A DNA stretch of 64,000 nucleotides, taken from Wyeomyia smithii (taxonomy: Eukaryota > Arthropoda > Insecta > Diptera > Culicidae). The notes beneath the pieces were generated by a model. That model did no database searches. It had not been told where the DNA came from and saw nothing but the letters and a program-made list of their open reading frames with translations. A program made the position numbers and the translations under genes. Below are positions 33,776 through 45,478 of the stretch, in pieces (the stretch's first letter is position 1; each line of letters begins with the position of its first letter). Where the stretch lies: contig NC_073696.1 in NCBI RefSeq assembly GCF_029784165.1, positions 262,614,494 through 262,678,493 on the forward strand, given 5' to 3'.

Positions 33776-34154
33776 TTTTTCTCTAATTTGTCTCCCTTCT
33801 CATTCGCACTGATTAGGGCTTAAACAGTAAGTGGCGATCAAACATTAAAACAACCACCACTTTACAGAATCAACGTCTAATGTCATTTATGTCTGAGTTT
33901 GTTTCAAAGTTACGTACCGAATTCTTCATAATTGATGTAAAAATATTCTTTAAAAAGAAACAAGATTTGAATCTTAGGTTACAAATCGCCAACAAAAACC
34001 TACAAAGCCCAGGGAAGGTAAAAGCTTCAAATTACTAAAAAATATTTTGAAGGCCAGAGAAGTCGAGAATGATTCCAATAAGGTTTTATATGTTAACTTG
34101 AAATAGGCAAAAACTAAACTATGATAAAAAAATATCTTAAACCTGAAATAAGTA

Positions 34155-34395
34155 ATGCCTCCACCAACCACGCTGGATCTGGGTTCGAATCCCAACGCCA
34201 TAGGTGTCGATGGTTGTTTGGTGACGTTATCCACTCACAATCAACCAAAATTGATCTAGATTCAATTCTCCGGAAATTTTCTGAGGCGAAAAATCTCTGG
34301 GTTCTTCTATCGCATGGAAAAGTAAAGTCGTTGGCAACGGTCCGTTAATCAACGGTTCGTTAGTTAAGATTCTAGTTGGAGTCGCCCCCCCCCCT
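34155..34395 (+). mobile_element. tRNA-derived SINE, third type
   Basis: A perfect B box GGTTCGAATCC at 34182-34192 lies in a GGG/CCC T-arm, preceded by CCACCAACCACGCTGGATCT. The following ~190 bp is a non-coding body ending near a C-rich stretch (about 34384-34402). It lacks similarity to the other SINEs here beyond the pol III box. Confidence 0.5.
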
Positions 34396-36009
34396 TCTCC
34401 CCCCGGCTGTCGGTGATTGACATAATAGTGGCAGAAATAGACCATCAGAAAATAAGCAAAAATAAAAAAAATCATAACCTAACCCATTCCCGGCGGATGA
34501 TGCCATATGGCATTACCTGACATTCAAACTTTGATTTGAGTTCAACTATTATACTTGAAAATTTACACGACGAAACTATTCAACATCGTTAGAGAATAGA
34601 TTGATGTTTAATATGAAATACAGTTTATGTTAATTATGCATATAGTTGAATAGTAATAAGAGTTTAAAGTTCATTGTTCTAGGTAAAAACTGATTTTTCT
34701 CCACCGGTAATGAGTTAAGCTTAAATCCGCTTGAGAAAATGTCTTGAGGCCAGAAATTTCAGAAATTGATTTTAAAGAATTTGCGTTTTAAAAACCAGAG
34801 GCAACGGAATTAATTTAGAATTCAACTCTAAATGTATTAAATAGTATTCTAGAGGCTTAAAATGCAGAGCCTGTCTTTGTTTTTTTTTCTCAAATTGCTT
34901 GCATACTCCTCTAAAATCAGAAAGACATATTTTTCAAATAAAAAAGGCAAAACCATAAGGGCCATAGCGGAAATTATTCGCCTAAAATAAACCTGGAACA
35001 ATACCACGTAAGGATAACAATGGTATCAAATTAGTCCTTTCTATATTACCAAGACAATAACTGAGCCTCAAGAGATCCTTAAGGAAACGGAAAAAAATAT
35101 TTTGAACGACAGAAATACACACAGTTGTTCATAATTCAGCTCACAATTGAAACGTTCACAGAGACTAGAAAAAGATAAAAGATATGTTCAGATGTTTCTA
35201 AAGTTCTTCGATAGAAGTCAGCAATCAGATTTTAATTTAAAGTCAAAAATGCACCAAAAACATTAAAAGAATTCAATGATATTATAAAAGCAATAAATTC
35301 AATTTTTTAAATAGATTTTTGTTGGAAATTCTGAAATTTGGAACGCGGATTCAGACAACACAAAACAATCTCCTTATATGGCTCAGAAAGGCAAAAAAAT
35401 GTTTCTAAATAGCAATTGTATTGAAGCCTGAAAGAAACTAATAATATCAATTTAAACTCACTTTCAAACTGACAAGGTTGAAAATGCATTTATTTATTGA
35501 AATTGAAAAAATGAAAATGAAAATTTATTCTTTATATTTATATCTATTCTTAAACAAATTTAAAATTGCCAGAAACGGCTATCATAGCCGATTCAGGCAA
35601 GGCTAAAATCTATCTCGATTCGGGGTCAAAAAATGTGTTCTAATTATTTTAAAAACTCTGAAAAATAACTAGAATGTTTCCTCTCATCAACTCAAAATCA
35701 GGAAACAAGAAAAAAATAATAAAAAAATTTTAAAGTCAATTCAATAAAAAAATTAAGAGTCAATTCAATTTAAAATTGGGTTTAAAAAAAATGAACTCAG
35801 AATTTAAAAAAATCCACAATAATATTTGAAATTCAATTTAGAATTAGTGGAAAATGAATTTTTATATGTTATTTTCAAATAAGCACTTTGAATTAGGCCA
35901 AAATCCGTAACAAATCTTAAAAACAATTAATGAAATTTCACAAGGCTTGAAATGATAGAAAATGATTTCAAAGATTTGTCTTTTCCGAAGCTCAACAGCA
36001 GCCAAAACA
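34396..36009. other. AT-rich DNA, nothing recognised
   Basis: Long AT-rich stretch with many A- and T-runs. No open frame over 65 codons, no terminal repeats found. Confidence 0.4.
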
Positions 36010-36465
36010 ACTTTGAATTAACATTTCCGCGTCGAACACTCGACAGAAACGGACGTGCAAAGTGGTCGTTATATTACAATCCGGTCCGTGTGTACGAATA
36101 GCCAAACAAAAGAGTGTATTATTCGCGCTAAAGGCCAACTAGATTGTGAGTTGTGTCGATACGTTCTGTACCCGGCTCACAACTTTGGCTGTATTGGTGC
36201 AAAATACCAGCTGCAGTTTTGATCTGTGCACCGTGAATAGATCTTTTTAATCCAAGCCCATCAGTTGACAGTCGAGTCCGTGTCGCTGTGCTGAGTGATC
36301 TCACACCCGGCTCACTGCTGGTGGCTGTATTGGTGCTGCTGTACTGGTGCTGCTGGCTGCTTTGGGTGCAGCTTCGAACGATCGGACAACCACTGCTGGA
36401 AGGAAGAAGTAAAGAGGTACGTGTTCTTGTCGGCGCTAGTGCGCTAGTGCGCTACATTTAGCGCA

Positions 36466-37832
36466 ATGGATATAGATCCCTCGCCTCCCGTGCCACCATC
36501 CCCGAACCCCCCTGACCCTGACCCTTCTGTTACCCCCTCCCCTGTTCATTCTCCAGTCCCCCCTCGCCCCAGGCTTTACCCGGACGGATCTCAACAGGGC
36601 AGCTATACTGTTTATTTTCGTCCAAAGGCAGGAGTGAATTCAAAGCGATTAAACATACTGCAATTTTCTAAAGACCTGACGAAGGGGTACAAGGCCGTGA
36701 CCGAAATTTCCAAGGTCCGACCTAACAAGCTCCGTGTCGTGGTCAGTGATCTGGCACAGGCCAATGCTATCGCTCTGAGCTCTTCACACGCGAGTATCGC
36801 GTTTACATACCCGCACGAGACGTGGAGATCGACGGTGTCATAACCGATTCGAGTCTGTCTGTCGAGTGTATCCTAAAAAGCGCAACCGGTTGCTTCAAAA
36901 ATACCGAAACACAGGCGAAGATTTTGGATTGTAAGCAATTGCGGTCCATGTCTCTCGTCGGCGGTAAAAAAGTTTACACTCCGTCAGACTCGTTTCGCGT
37001 CACGTTTGCCGGATCTGCACTCCCTAGCCACGTCTCGATCGACCGGGTTCGTCTGCCTGTGCGATTGTATGTACCCCGTGTTATGAATTGCACCAATTGC
37101 AAGCAGTTAGGCCACACAGCCGCCTACTGCTGCAATAAGGCACAATGTAGCAAGTGTGGGGAGACTCATGCGGAAGATTCTTGCAGTGTTAATGCTGAAA
37201 AATGTATTCACTGTGGGGAAAACCAGCATGAGCTCTCCACATGCCCGGTGTACATGCAGCGCAGAGATAAAATCAAGCGGTCACTTAAGGAGCGTTCGAA
37301 GCGTTCTTACGCTGAGATGCTGAAGAAGACCGTGACCACTTCTACCATAACATCGAACCCCTTTGATCTGTTGCCCTCTGATGAAACCGATTCTGACGAT
37401 TCATCAGCGGGAACATCTTATGCCAATCCTGGGGAGTCTAGGAAGAGGAAAAATGTTTCTTCTCCTAAACTTCCCCGTAAAGGTCCTAAGATTCCCCAAA
37501 ATGTAATGAAAAGTACGAACAAACCAAACAGTGCTGCGGAAAAACCGAAGCAAACTCCTCCTGGGCTTGCAAATTTAAAGTCCCAGAAGGAGTTCCCAGC
37601 ACTGCCAGGAACATCTAAAACCCCAGTTGTTCCTTTTGCACATCCAGTTGATGAAACAAACTCTGGATTAGTGAAATTTTCTGACATTGTGGACTGGATT
37701 TTTGAAAATTTCAATGTACCCGATCCAATTAAAATTTTTCTTACAGCATTCCTCCCAACAGTTAGATCATTTTTGAAGCAGTTGACTGCCCAATGGCCCC
37801 TCCTTGCAGCGATTGTATCCTTCGATGCCTAA
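36466..37832 (+). pseudogene. I-clade ORF1 (Gag-like, zinc-knuckle protein), frameshifted
   Basis: Starts MDIDPSPPVPPSPNPPDPD, a proline-rich leader; then a domain with YTVYFRPKAG and LRVVVSDLAQANAIA. Around 36775-36795 a one-base indel shifts the frame: the continuation YRVYIPARDVEIDGVITDSS is read in the frame that ends at 37832. Three CCHC/CCHC-like knuckles follow (CTNCKQLGHTAAYC, CSKCGETHAEDSC, CIHCGENQHELSTC), then a hydrophilic linker and a C-terminal helix-rich segment. The product would coat element RNA. The stop at 37830-37832 overlaps the start of ORF2 by about 29 nt, which suggests termination-reinitiation coupling. Confidence 0.85.
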
Positions 37833-40800
37833 TTCAACTGCGTATATGAAGGATTCTATCTCTATCTTACAGTGGAATTGTAGAAGTATTTTACCAAAAA
37901 TTGATTCGTTTAAAGTTTTGATAAATAAAAACAAATGCGATGCATTTTCCCTTTGTGAAACTTGGCTTACTTCAAATATTGATCTCAACTTCCATGATTT
38001 TAATATTATTCGCCTTGATCGAGACACCCCATATGGAGGAGTACTTTTAGGGATTAAAAAGTGCTATTCTTTCTATCGTATTAACCTCGCCTCGATTCCA
38101 GGCATCGAAGTTGTCGCATGTCAAATGACAATACAAGGTAAAGAGCTTTGTATTGCCTCAATATATATTCCTCCCAGAGTGCTCTGGTTGGGCAACGGCT
38201 GCTCTTTGATTTAATAGAACTTCTTCCCTCGCCACGTTTGATTTTGGGAGACTTCAACTCTCATGGCGTGGCTTGGGGTTCCCCATGCAATGATAATCGC
38301 TCCTCTTTAATCTATAACCTTTGCGATGACTTCGACATGACTATTTTAAACAACGGTGAAATGACACGTATCCCGAAACCTCCAGCGCGCCCAAGCGCTT
38401 TGGATCTATCCTTATGTTCGACGTCGCTACGGTTGGATTGCACATGGAAGGTAATCCTTGATCCTCACGGTAGCGACCATTTGCCTATTCTTATTTCAAT
38501 TAATAACGGGTCAACTCGCATGCGACCAATTGACATTCCGTATGACCTCACACGGAATGTCGATTGGAAGTTATACGAGGAAATGATTTCAAAAGCGGTC
38601 GTGTCGATTCAACATCATCCACCACTTGAAGAATACAACCTCCTCGCGGGCTTGATTCTCGACGCCGCGTTGCAAGCCCAAACGAAGAAATATCCCGGCG
38701 TAACGATCAAAGAACGGCCTCCCACTCCGTGGTGGGGCCAAGAGTGCTCCGATGTCTACACGCAAAGATCCGACGCGTATCTGACCTTCCGGGATACAGA
38801 CGATGCCGACGACTTTAAACGTTATTCGGAGCTTGATACCAAGTTTAAAAGCTTGACTAAGGCAAAGAAACGCGGATATTGGCGTCGGTTCGTAAACGAG
38901 ACGTCGAGGGAGACATCAATGAGCACTCTTTGGAACACAGCCCGAAGAATGCGGAATCGCGTAACGGTCAACGAAAGCGAGGAGTCTTCAAGTAGGTGGA
39001 TATTTGATTTTGCCAGGAAAGTATGTCCGGACTCTGTTCCTGAGCGAAATATTGTTCGCGATGCGTCTCCGGGCCACGACGCGATTGAATCACCTTTTAC
39101 GATGGCAGAATTTTCAGTTGCCCTCCTGTCCTGTAACAATAACGCGCCTGGGTTAGATAGAATCAAATTCAACTTGTTGAAGAATCTACCCGGCAATGCC
39201 AAGAGGCGCTTGTTGAACTTGTTCAATAAGTTCCTGGAGCAAAATATTGTACCGCAGGATTGGAGGCAAGTGAAGGTGATCGCCATCCAAAAACCAGGGA
39301 AACCAGCTTCTGATCACAACTCTTATAGGCCGATTGCAATGCTATCCTGTATCCGGAAATTGATGGAAAAAATGATACTCCGTCGTTTAGACCATTGGGT
39401 CGAATCAAATGGTCTACTATCAGATACTCAATTTGGCTTCCGCCGTGCCAAAGGGACGAATGATTGTCTTGCGTTGCTTCCAACAGATATTCAGCTGGCG
39501 TATGCTCGCAAAGAACAAATGGCGTCTGCGTTCTTGGACATTAAGGGGGCTTTTGATTCCGTTTCTATTGACATTCTTTCGGGTAATCTTCACCGACAAG
39601 GATTTTCTCCAATTTTGAACAATTTTTTGCACAATTTGTTGTCCGAAAAGCACATGCATTTTACGCACGGCGATTTGGCAACTTTTCGCATTAGCTACAT
39701 GGGTCTTCCCCAGGGCTCATGTTTAAGCCCCCTTCTTTACAACTTTTATGTAAATGACATCGACGAATGTCTGGCAAACTCATGCACGATAAGACAACTT
39801 GCAGACGACAGTGTAATCTCTGTTACAGGAGCCAAAGCTGCCGATTTGCAAGGACCATTGCAAGATACCTTGGACAATTTGTCTGCTTGGGCTTTACAGC
39901 TAGGTATCGAATTCTCTTCGGAGAAGACTGAGATAGTAGTTTTTTCTAGGAAGCATGAACCTGCTCAGCTTCAAACACAATTAATGGGTAAAACGATTTC
40001 TCAGGTTTTGGTACACAAATATCTTGGTGTCTGGTTCGACTCTAAAGGCACCTGGGGTTGTCACGTGAGGTATCTGATGAAAAAATGTCAACAAAGAGTG
40101 AATTTTCTTCGTACAATAACCGGACAATGGTGGGGAGCCCACCCAGGAGACCTTATGAGGCTTTACCAAACAACGATATTGTCTGTTATTGAGTACGGGT
40201 GTTTCTGCTTCCGCTCCGCAGCAAACACACATTTGATCAAACTGGAGCGAATACAATATCGTTGTTTGCGTATCGCCTTAGGTTGCATGCAGTCGACCCA
40301 TACGATGAGTTTGGAGGTCTTAGCTGGAGTACTACCATTGAAAAACCGCTTCTGGAGCCTGTCTTCTCGTATTCTTATCAAATGTGAGGTCTTGAACCGT
40401 CCCGTGATTGAAAATTTTGAAAGGTTAATCGAACTTAATTCTCAAACCCGTTTTATGACATTGTATTTCAATCACATGTCCCATAATATTAACCCTTCTT
40501 CGAATATTCCAAATCGTGTCGACTTATTAAATACTTCTGATCCGACTGTGTTTTTCGATACATCCATGATAGAAGAAACTCGTGGAATCCCGGATCATTT
40601 ACGCGTGCAGCAGATCCCCAATTTTTTTTCCAATAAATATCGAAACATCAACTGCGACAATATGTTCTACACTGACGGATCACTTCTTGATGGGTCCACT
40701 GGCTTCGGTATTTTCAATAACAATTTAACCGTCTCCCATAAGCTAAGCTTTCCTGGGGAAAATACGGGAACATCTGAGTGCTTTATCCGAAAAATCTACT

Positions 40801-41358
40801 CAGATTACCTTAGCGTGGGTCCCTTCTCACTGCTCGATACCGGGTAATGAGAAAGCGGACTTTTTGGCTAAGGTGGGCGCAACAAACGGTGATATTTATG
40901 AAAGACCAATTGCCTTTAATGAATTTTTCGCATTTGTACGTCAGAATACGATCATCAGTTGGCAAAATTCTTGGACCAAGGGGGAACTGGGAAGGTGGTT
41001 ACATTCCATAATCCCCAAGGTATCGACGAACCCGTGGTTCAAGGGGTTGGATGTAGGTCGGGATTTCATTTGCGTGATGTCCCGGCTTATGTCCAATCAC
41101 TATAGATTTGACGCGCATCTCCGTCGTGTTGGGCTCGGGGAAAGTGGTATCTGTGCCTGTGGTGAAGGTTATCACGACATAGAGCACGTTGTTTGGTCAT
41201 GCCCTGTATACCGTGACGCCAGGTCTAGATTAATAGCTTCCCTGCAGGCCGAAGGTAGGCAGTCGGCTGTTCCTGTTCGTGATGTCTTGGCAAGCCGTGA
41301 CCTATCCTACATGTCCCTTATATACGTTTTCCTGAAATCCATCCACGCCCCAGTTTAG
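37804..41358 (+). pseudogene. I-clade ORF2 (endonuclease, RT, broken RNase H)
   Basis: The endonuclease begins ISILQWNCRSI and continues LCETWL and GGVLLGIKK in one frame to about 38170, where a one-base indel shifts the frame. Endonuclease blocks LILGDFNSHGVAWGS, SALDLSLC and GSDHLPILI follow. RT: KPASDHNSYRPIAMLS, SAFLDIKGAFDSV, MGLPQGSCLSP and LADDSVIS (catalytic DD at about 39804-39809). RNase H starts FYTDGSLLDGS, then breaks near 40748, where about 159 bp present in the second copy are replaced by 4 bp; the frame shifts and stops at 40847. The remainder (40848-41358) reads KADFLAKVGA and the zinc region CACGEGYHDIEHVVWSCP in another frame. The deletion removed the RNase H catalytic E and second D. 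Confidence 0.9.
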
Positions 41359-41765
41359 TCCTATCCCCTTCCGCCTACATCCAACCAAACGACAAGAACA
41401 CGTTAAGACCCCGGATCCGTAAACAGCAACTAGACCCCCACGATACTCTCAGGCCCCGAGGGAGACAACCCAATATGCCAGTCCGTAATATCTTGGCCCA
41501 GCAGCGGAACATATTCAATATGCTGCTTACCTATGGCGATGGAAAACCATCAAACAACAAATCAGTGCTTTTCATGCAAAACATTCTAGCTTAAGTTAGA
41601 TTTAGTTTCAGCTCGTAGTCGGCAGCGAGGATAAAAAATTTGCTTTTAGTTATTAAGATACTTTAGAAAGTAAGCTACCAGATATAATTGGCGCCGTTAA
41701 ACATTGAATTGTATTTGTGCCGTGTCAAATAAACTATAGATGAGGAAAAAAAAACTTTGAATTAA

Positions 41766-42524
41766 ATTCCAAATTTGTAAAAATATATATTAAAGGTTTG
41801 AAAAAGCAGAAACCAGTTCTACAAAACGCAGACAATCTCAACCAGAGAGTACAGAAAGTTTCAAATATTGCTTTAGTTAAACAGTTTAATTAAACCAGTA
41901 ATTAATTTACGTAAGTCTAAAATGACAGAAAATTGTTCCAAAGAACGGTCTAAAATAAATAAAAAATTTATGTGAAAATATTCTGAAACATGAAGCACAA
42001 ATTGATTCTAAATTATATCCTGATTTTAGCTGAGCAAAATAATGAAAATTTTAAGAGAATGACTTTTTCTGCACGTTACATGTTTCGAAAAACCCCAGGT
42101 GTGCCTTTTCTACTAGACACGAGATAATACCAGATAATACCTCGTTTAGGATATACACAGTGGGCCGAGTTACATTCTTCAGCCATGAAAAGTCGAAAAT
42201 TCAACAGCAAATAGATGTTGGCCGAAGAAGTTAACCCTTTTTCAAGTTTTGAAATGAAATAATGATATTAAAAACAAGATTCTCTCACAAAATTATTTTG
42301 TCAATAAATAAACGTGGTTGAACTTATATATTTATGCGTTTTCAAACCGAGAAAACATCAATTTTCTAACCGGGAAAACCCGGAAAAACTCAGAATTTGA
42401 AATTGGAAATCTCCTGGCCACCCTGTTAATTGATTGCCATCGGCTCAATTGGTGGAAAATGAGTTACAATATACATAATTTTTGTTTCATTTATGATGTT
42501 ATTCATTTTCTTTTCATCATACAG
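41766..42524. other. AT-rich DNA with CCGGGAAAACCCGG repeat fragment
   Basis: Mostly AT-rich. At 42371-42427 there is a fragment AACCGGGAAAACCCGG...CTGGCCACCCTG related to the palindrome at 33421-33562. A pyrimidine-rich tract ending TCATACAG at 42517-42524 looks like a splice acceptor for the next feature. Confidence 0.45.
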
Positions 42525-42659
42525 GACAATAATTATTCTGAAAGATTTTCGAACCTGTCGTTAATGGCAAGAGACGTCCTGTGTGTTTCTGCGTCGAGTG
42601 TTCCACTCGAAAACAAATTTTCTTTGGGGCGGGTCCTCGTCACATCACGCAAAAACTGA
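42525..42659 (+). pseudogene. hAT transposase C-terminal (dimerisation) exon remnant
   Basis: After a good splice acceptor (TTTTCTTTTCATCATACAG) the frame encodes a 44-residue segment with SNLSLMARDVLCVSASSVPLE followed by NKFSLGRVLVT. This matches the hAT C-terminal dimerisation domain, whose core is P.LS..A...L.I...S...ER.FS..G.....R. The conserved R of the ER pair is replaced by N (LENKFS). A stop follows at 42657-42659; the next frame (KLTKKEINEEYYCKRLLQHF) may be a frameshifted continuation. It is a relic or the last exon of a host-domesticated hAT protein; upstream exons are not recognised. Confidence 0.65.
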
Positions 42660-43720
42660 CTAAGAAGGAAATCAATGAAGAATATTATTGTAAACGTCTG
42701 TTGCAACATTTCTAATGAAGAACATTATTGAAGTTGTCAAAGCATAAATCAAAATATGTATATTTATAACGTGTAATTTGGTGTAAGAGTTCAGGTGGTC
42801 CACTAAAGGAAGTGGTCTATATTAGGCAGATCTACCCAATGTCAAAAATTAAGCAGTCGTAAAAGCAGTCAATCCTTAACTCCACTTACTCCTTGCTCGA
42901 ATGACAATGGAATTTGTCGCACTGAAGCTTAACGTACTTAAAAAAAATCAATTTATTCGTTAGTAAACAAAACACTCACCACTGGAACAAACTGCCTAGT
43001 CGTAAATTCATAAAGCGGAAAAAAATGACACGAAGTTGTTAAATCAACAACGGTTTGCAAGCCCGTTTGAGTGGAGTTGACAGGGTGTTGTCGGCTTTAC
43101 GGGAGGAGGCTGCAAAATTCATTAGGACTAACCGAATGGCTTACTGGCTATGGCCTGAGCGCACAGTATTTAATGATTAATCACGCTATAAATAGACGCT
43201 TATACATTCCGCTCAGCATTTGAGGTTCCCGAGGTTCTGGAGGGCGCAATGCTTGCTACGATTATTCATACTACACGCTACTACTTGCAACTTCACCCTG
43301 AGTCAAACGATAGGGCACGGCCTGCCTAGATTCGAACATTGTCGAAGGTTACCTACTGCCACTAGGGTGGCATCGAAGGAGGAATGATTAAATCGGCTTA
43401 TCGATAACAACATGCAATCATATTTCCTGACTTCTTGTTCTTGTCTATCAAACAAATCCCATCGACTTTGGCTGGGAAACAATTACGCCTGTGCTTACCG
43501 TATAGGCAAGTTAGCAACGGTTCGGTTCCCGGCAGCAGGTAAGTGCCAACTTTAGCGATAAATATCGTAACTATGCATAAATCTTCGCACCGAGTCGTGA
43601 ACTTCACCGCACCGTCGATGTGGCAAAGGTCTTTGCCAAACACAGAATCCTAACGCCTCTCTCGAATACCACGCGGGCGGGAAGCGACCGAAAGAGGTCT
43701 GCCTTGCACGCGCCACTATC
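42660..43720. other. Host-like non-coding DNA
   Basis: No recognised gene. It becomes CpG-richer at 43550-43720, just at the hAT insertion site. A 6-bp TATA-like word and several short frames occur, none convincing. Confidence 0.35.
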
Positions 43721-43728
43721 AGCACCAG

Positions 43729-45470
43729 CAGAGCCGGATTTAAGGGGGGGCCCGGGCCCCCACAAATCGAGAACAATTTTTCTCTCTCTCAAAAATGAGA
43801 TTTAATCAAAAGTTCGATTTACAGCAAGAATATATGAACAGACCGTGTCGATATGACTTTCAGTCTTTCCTTTAGTGTTATTTTTTCGCGAGGGCCAATA
43901 TCACAACTACATCCATGAGAGTTCACCTAAGATTCTTTTGGAATGATACTCATTAACACACCGTTTGATTCGAACCAGTGCACACTGTTGCCTATGTTGC
44001 AAAAACGTGATCGAAATTATTTTGACCCAAAACATTGATTTTATAGCCACAGTGTCTTCAGTAAAGTTGTTTCAGTAATTATTCCCCATATTATGGAAAC
44101 TAAAATTTTGTGATTAATCTACTTAAAAGTGAGAAACGAATTTCATTTTTCTCATTTTTGGATATAAAAATCCACTTTGCTGAGTGAAGTTGTATCACAT
44201 TTTATAAAAAACAACTTTGTCGAAGACACCATACTTCTATCTACCAATTTAAATCAACTATTGTGATGTTTTCTTTGGAATGCCCTTAAGAATTAATTTT
44301 TAATATAACTTTTTTTAGTGATTTTCTAAAATTTTTCAATGTTCTTCAATGTTGTTTACTATAATAAAACACATAAGGTCACCTAAAAAAGTTTATTTTT
44401 ATCTCTTTTATTTAATCAGCTACCGAAAATTTTTATGTAATAGAGCTCTCATTTACTTACATATATCTACACAGGAGGCAGCGAGAGACAAATGCCTATA
44501 TGTGAGTTGAATGATGTTTTACTTATACTTTAATATAAAAATTGTTTAGTCTGCGGATATTTGCAGTTTTTGATGATATTTCTTAGTATATTAGTGCGTT
44601 ATTTTAAAAAAATCGTCAATAATGAAAGAAATATGAGAGATAAAAATAAACTTTGTTTGATAAAATCATTTGTTCAGATGTAGCAGACAACATTGTAGAA
44701 CATTGAAAAATTGTAGAAAACCACCACTAAATGTTATATCGAAAAAATTGATTTTTAGTGGCAATCTGTAGAAAACTCCACAATAGTCCATTAAAACTGG
44801 CAGATAGAAGCACGGTGTCTTCAACAAAGCTGTTTTTCATAGAACGTGCTATAACTTTGCCAAACAAAGTGAATTTTTATATGTAAAAATGAAAAAAGTA
44901 AAATTTGTTTCTCACTGTTTGGTGGATTAATCACGAAACTGCAACTTGTATAAAATGGAGAATAATAAATGGATCAACATTGCCGAAGCCACTACGGCTC
45001 TAAAACCATTGTTTTTTTTTTGATCATCTCAATTTCCATCACGTTTTTGTAGCTAGGTATGTAAAGCCGAGAAAAAAATAACCCACAAGTTTTTAATGCA
45101 TTGCTATTGCTAACTTGTTCGAATCAGAGATACCAGATGTGCTTTGCAAAATGCAGATTCTCAGAGCTCGTGTGCAGATTTTATTGACCTGCAGATGTGT
45201 GTAGGTTTTTTTCCTAGTTTCTGTAGATTACTGTCTCGGTCGCCTAATATTTGCACAGTTTTTTGAGGGCAAATTTTTCCCTGTGGATCGTAATTTTTTC
45301 AAATTACGGTAGGTTTTTTTTATATCAAGAAAAAATTTCCGGTTTTCGAGAAGTTGCAGACTTCTTTTCAAAAACATCTGGCACCTCTCGTACTCGTATG
45401 AAAAATAAATATTTTAGGGCCCCCACTTGGAACTGGGCCCCGGGCCCACACAATCGTAAATCCGGCTCTG
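43729..45470 (+). mobile_element. hAT-type non-autonomous element, complete
   Basis: A 1742-bp element with ends CAGAGCCGGATTTAAGG and, inverted, CAGAGCCGGATTTACGATTG, followed on both sides by GGGCCC-rich stretches. It is flanked by a perfect 8-bp target duplication AGCACCAG at 43721-43728 and 45471-45478, diagnostic of the hAT superfamily. Internally it holds a foldback of about 330-bp arms (about 44030-44360 against 44690-45020). There is no transposase frame, so it depends on a source elsewhere. It is highly similar to 28277-29747. Confidence 0.9.
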
Positions 45471-45478
45471 AGCACCAG

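Larger units (their letters stand above)
36022..41753 (+). mobile_element. I-clade non-LTR retrotransposon, full length, inactive
   Basis: A 5.7-kb LINE flanked by a perfect 12-bp target duplication, ACTTTGAATTAA, at 36010-36021 and 41754-41765. It starts CATTTCCGCG (I-type elements begin with CATT), carries a ~440-bp 5' UTR, ORF1 with three zinc knuckles, and ORF2 with endonuclease, RT, a deleted RNase H and a C-terminal zinc region. It ends with a short A-run at 41745-41753. The intact duplication and open frames suggest recent insertion, but two frameshifts and an internal deletion disable it. A second copy is on the minus strand at the right edge of the window. Confidence 0.9.

Noticed and set aside
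38822..39286. 154-codon minus-strand frame inside the I-clade ORF2
   Set aside because: A shadow of the RT coding frame; no independent features.
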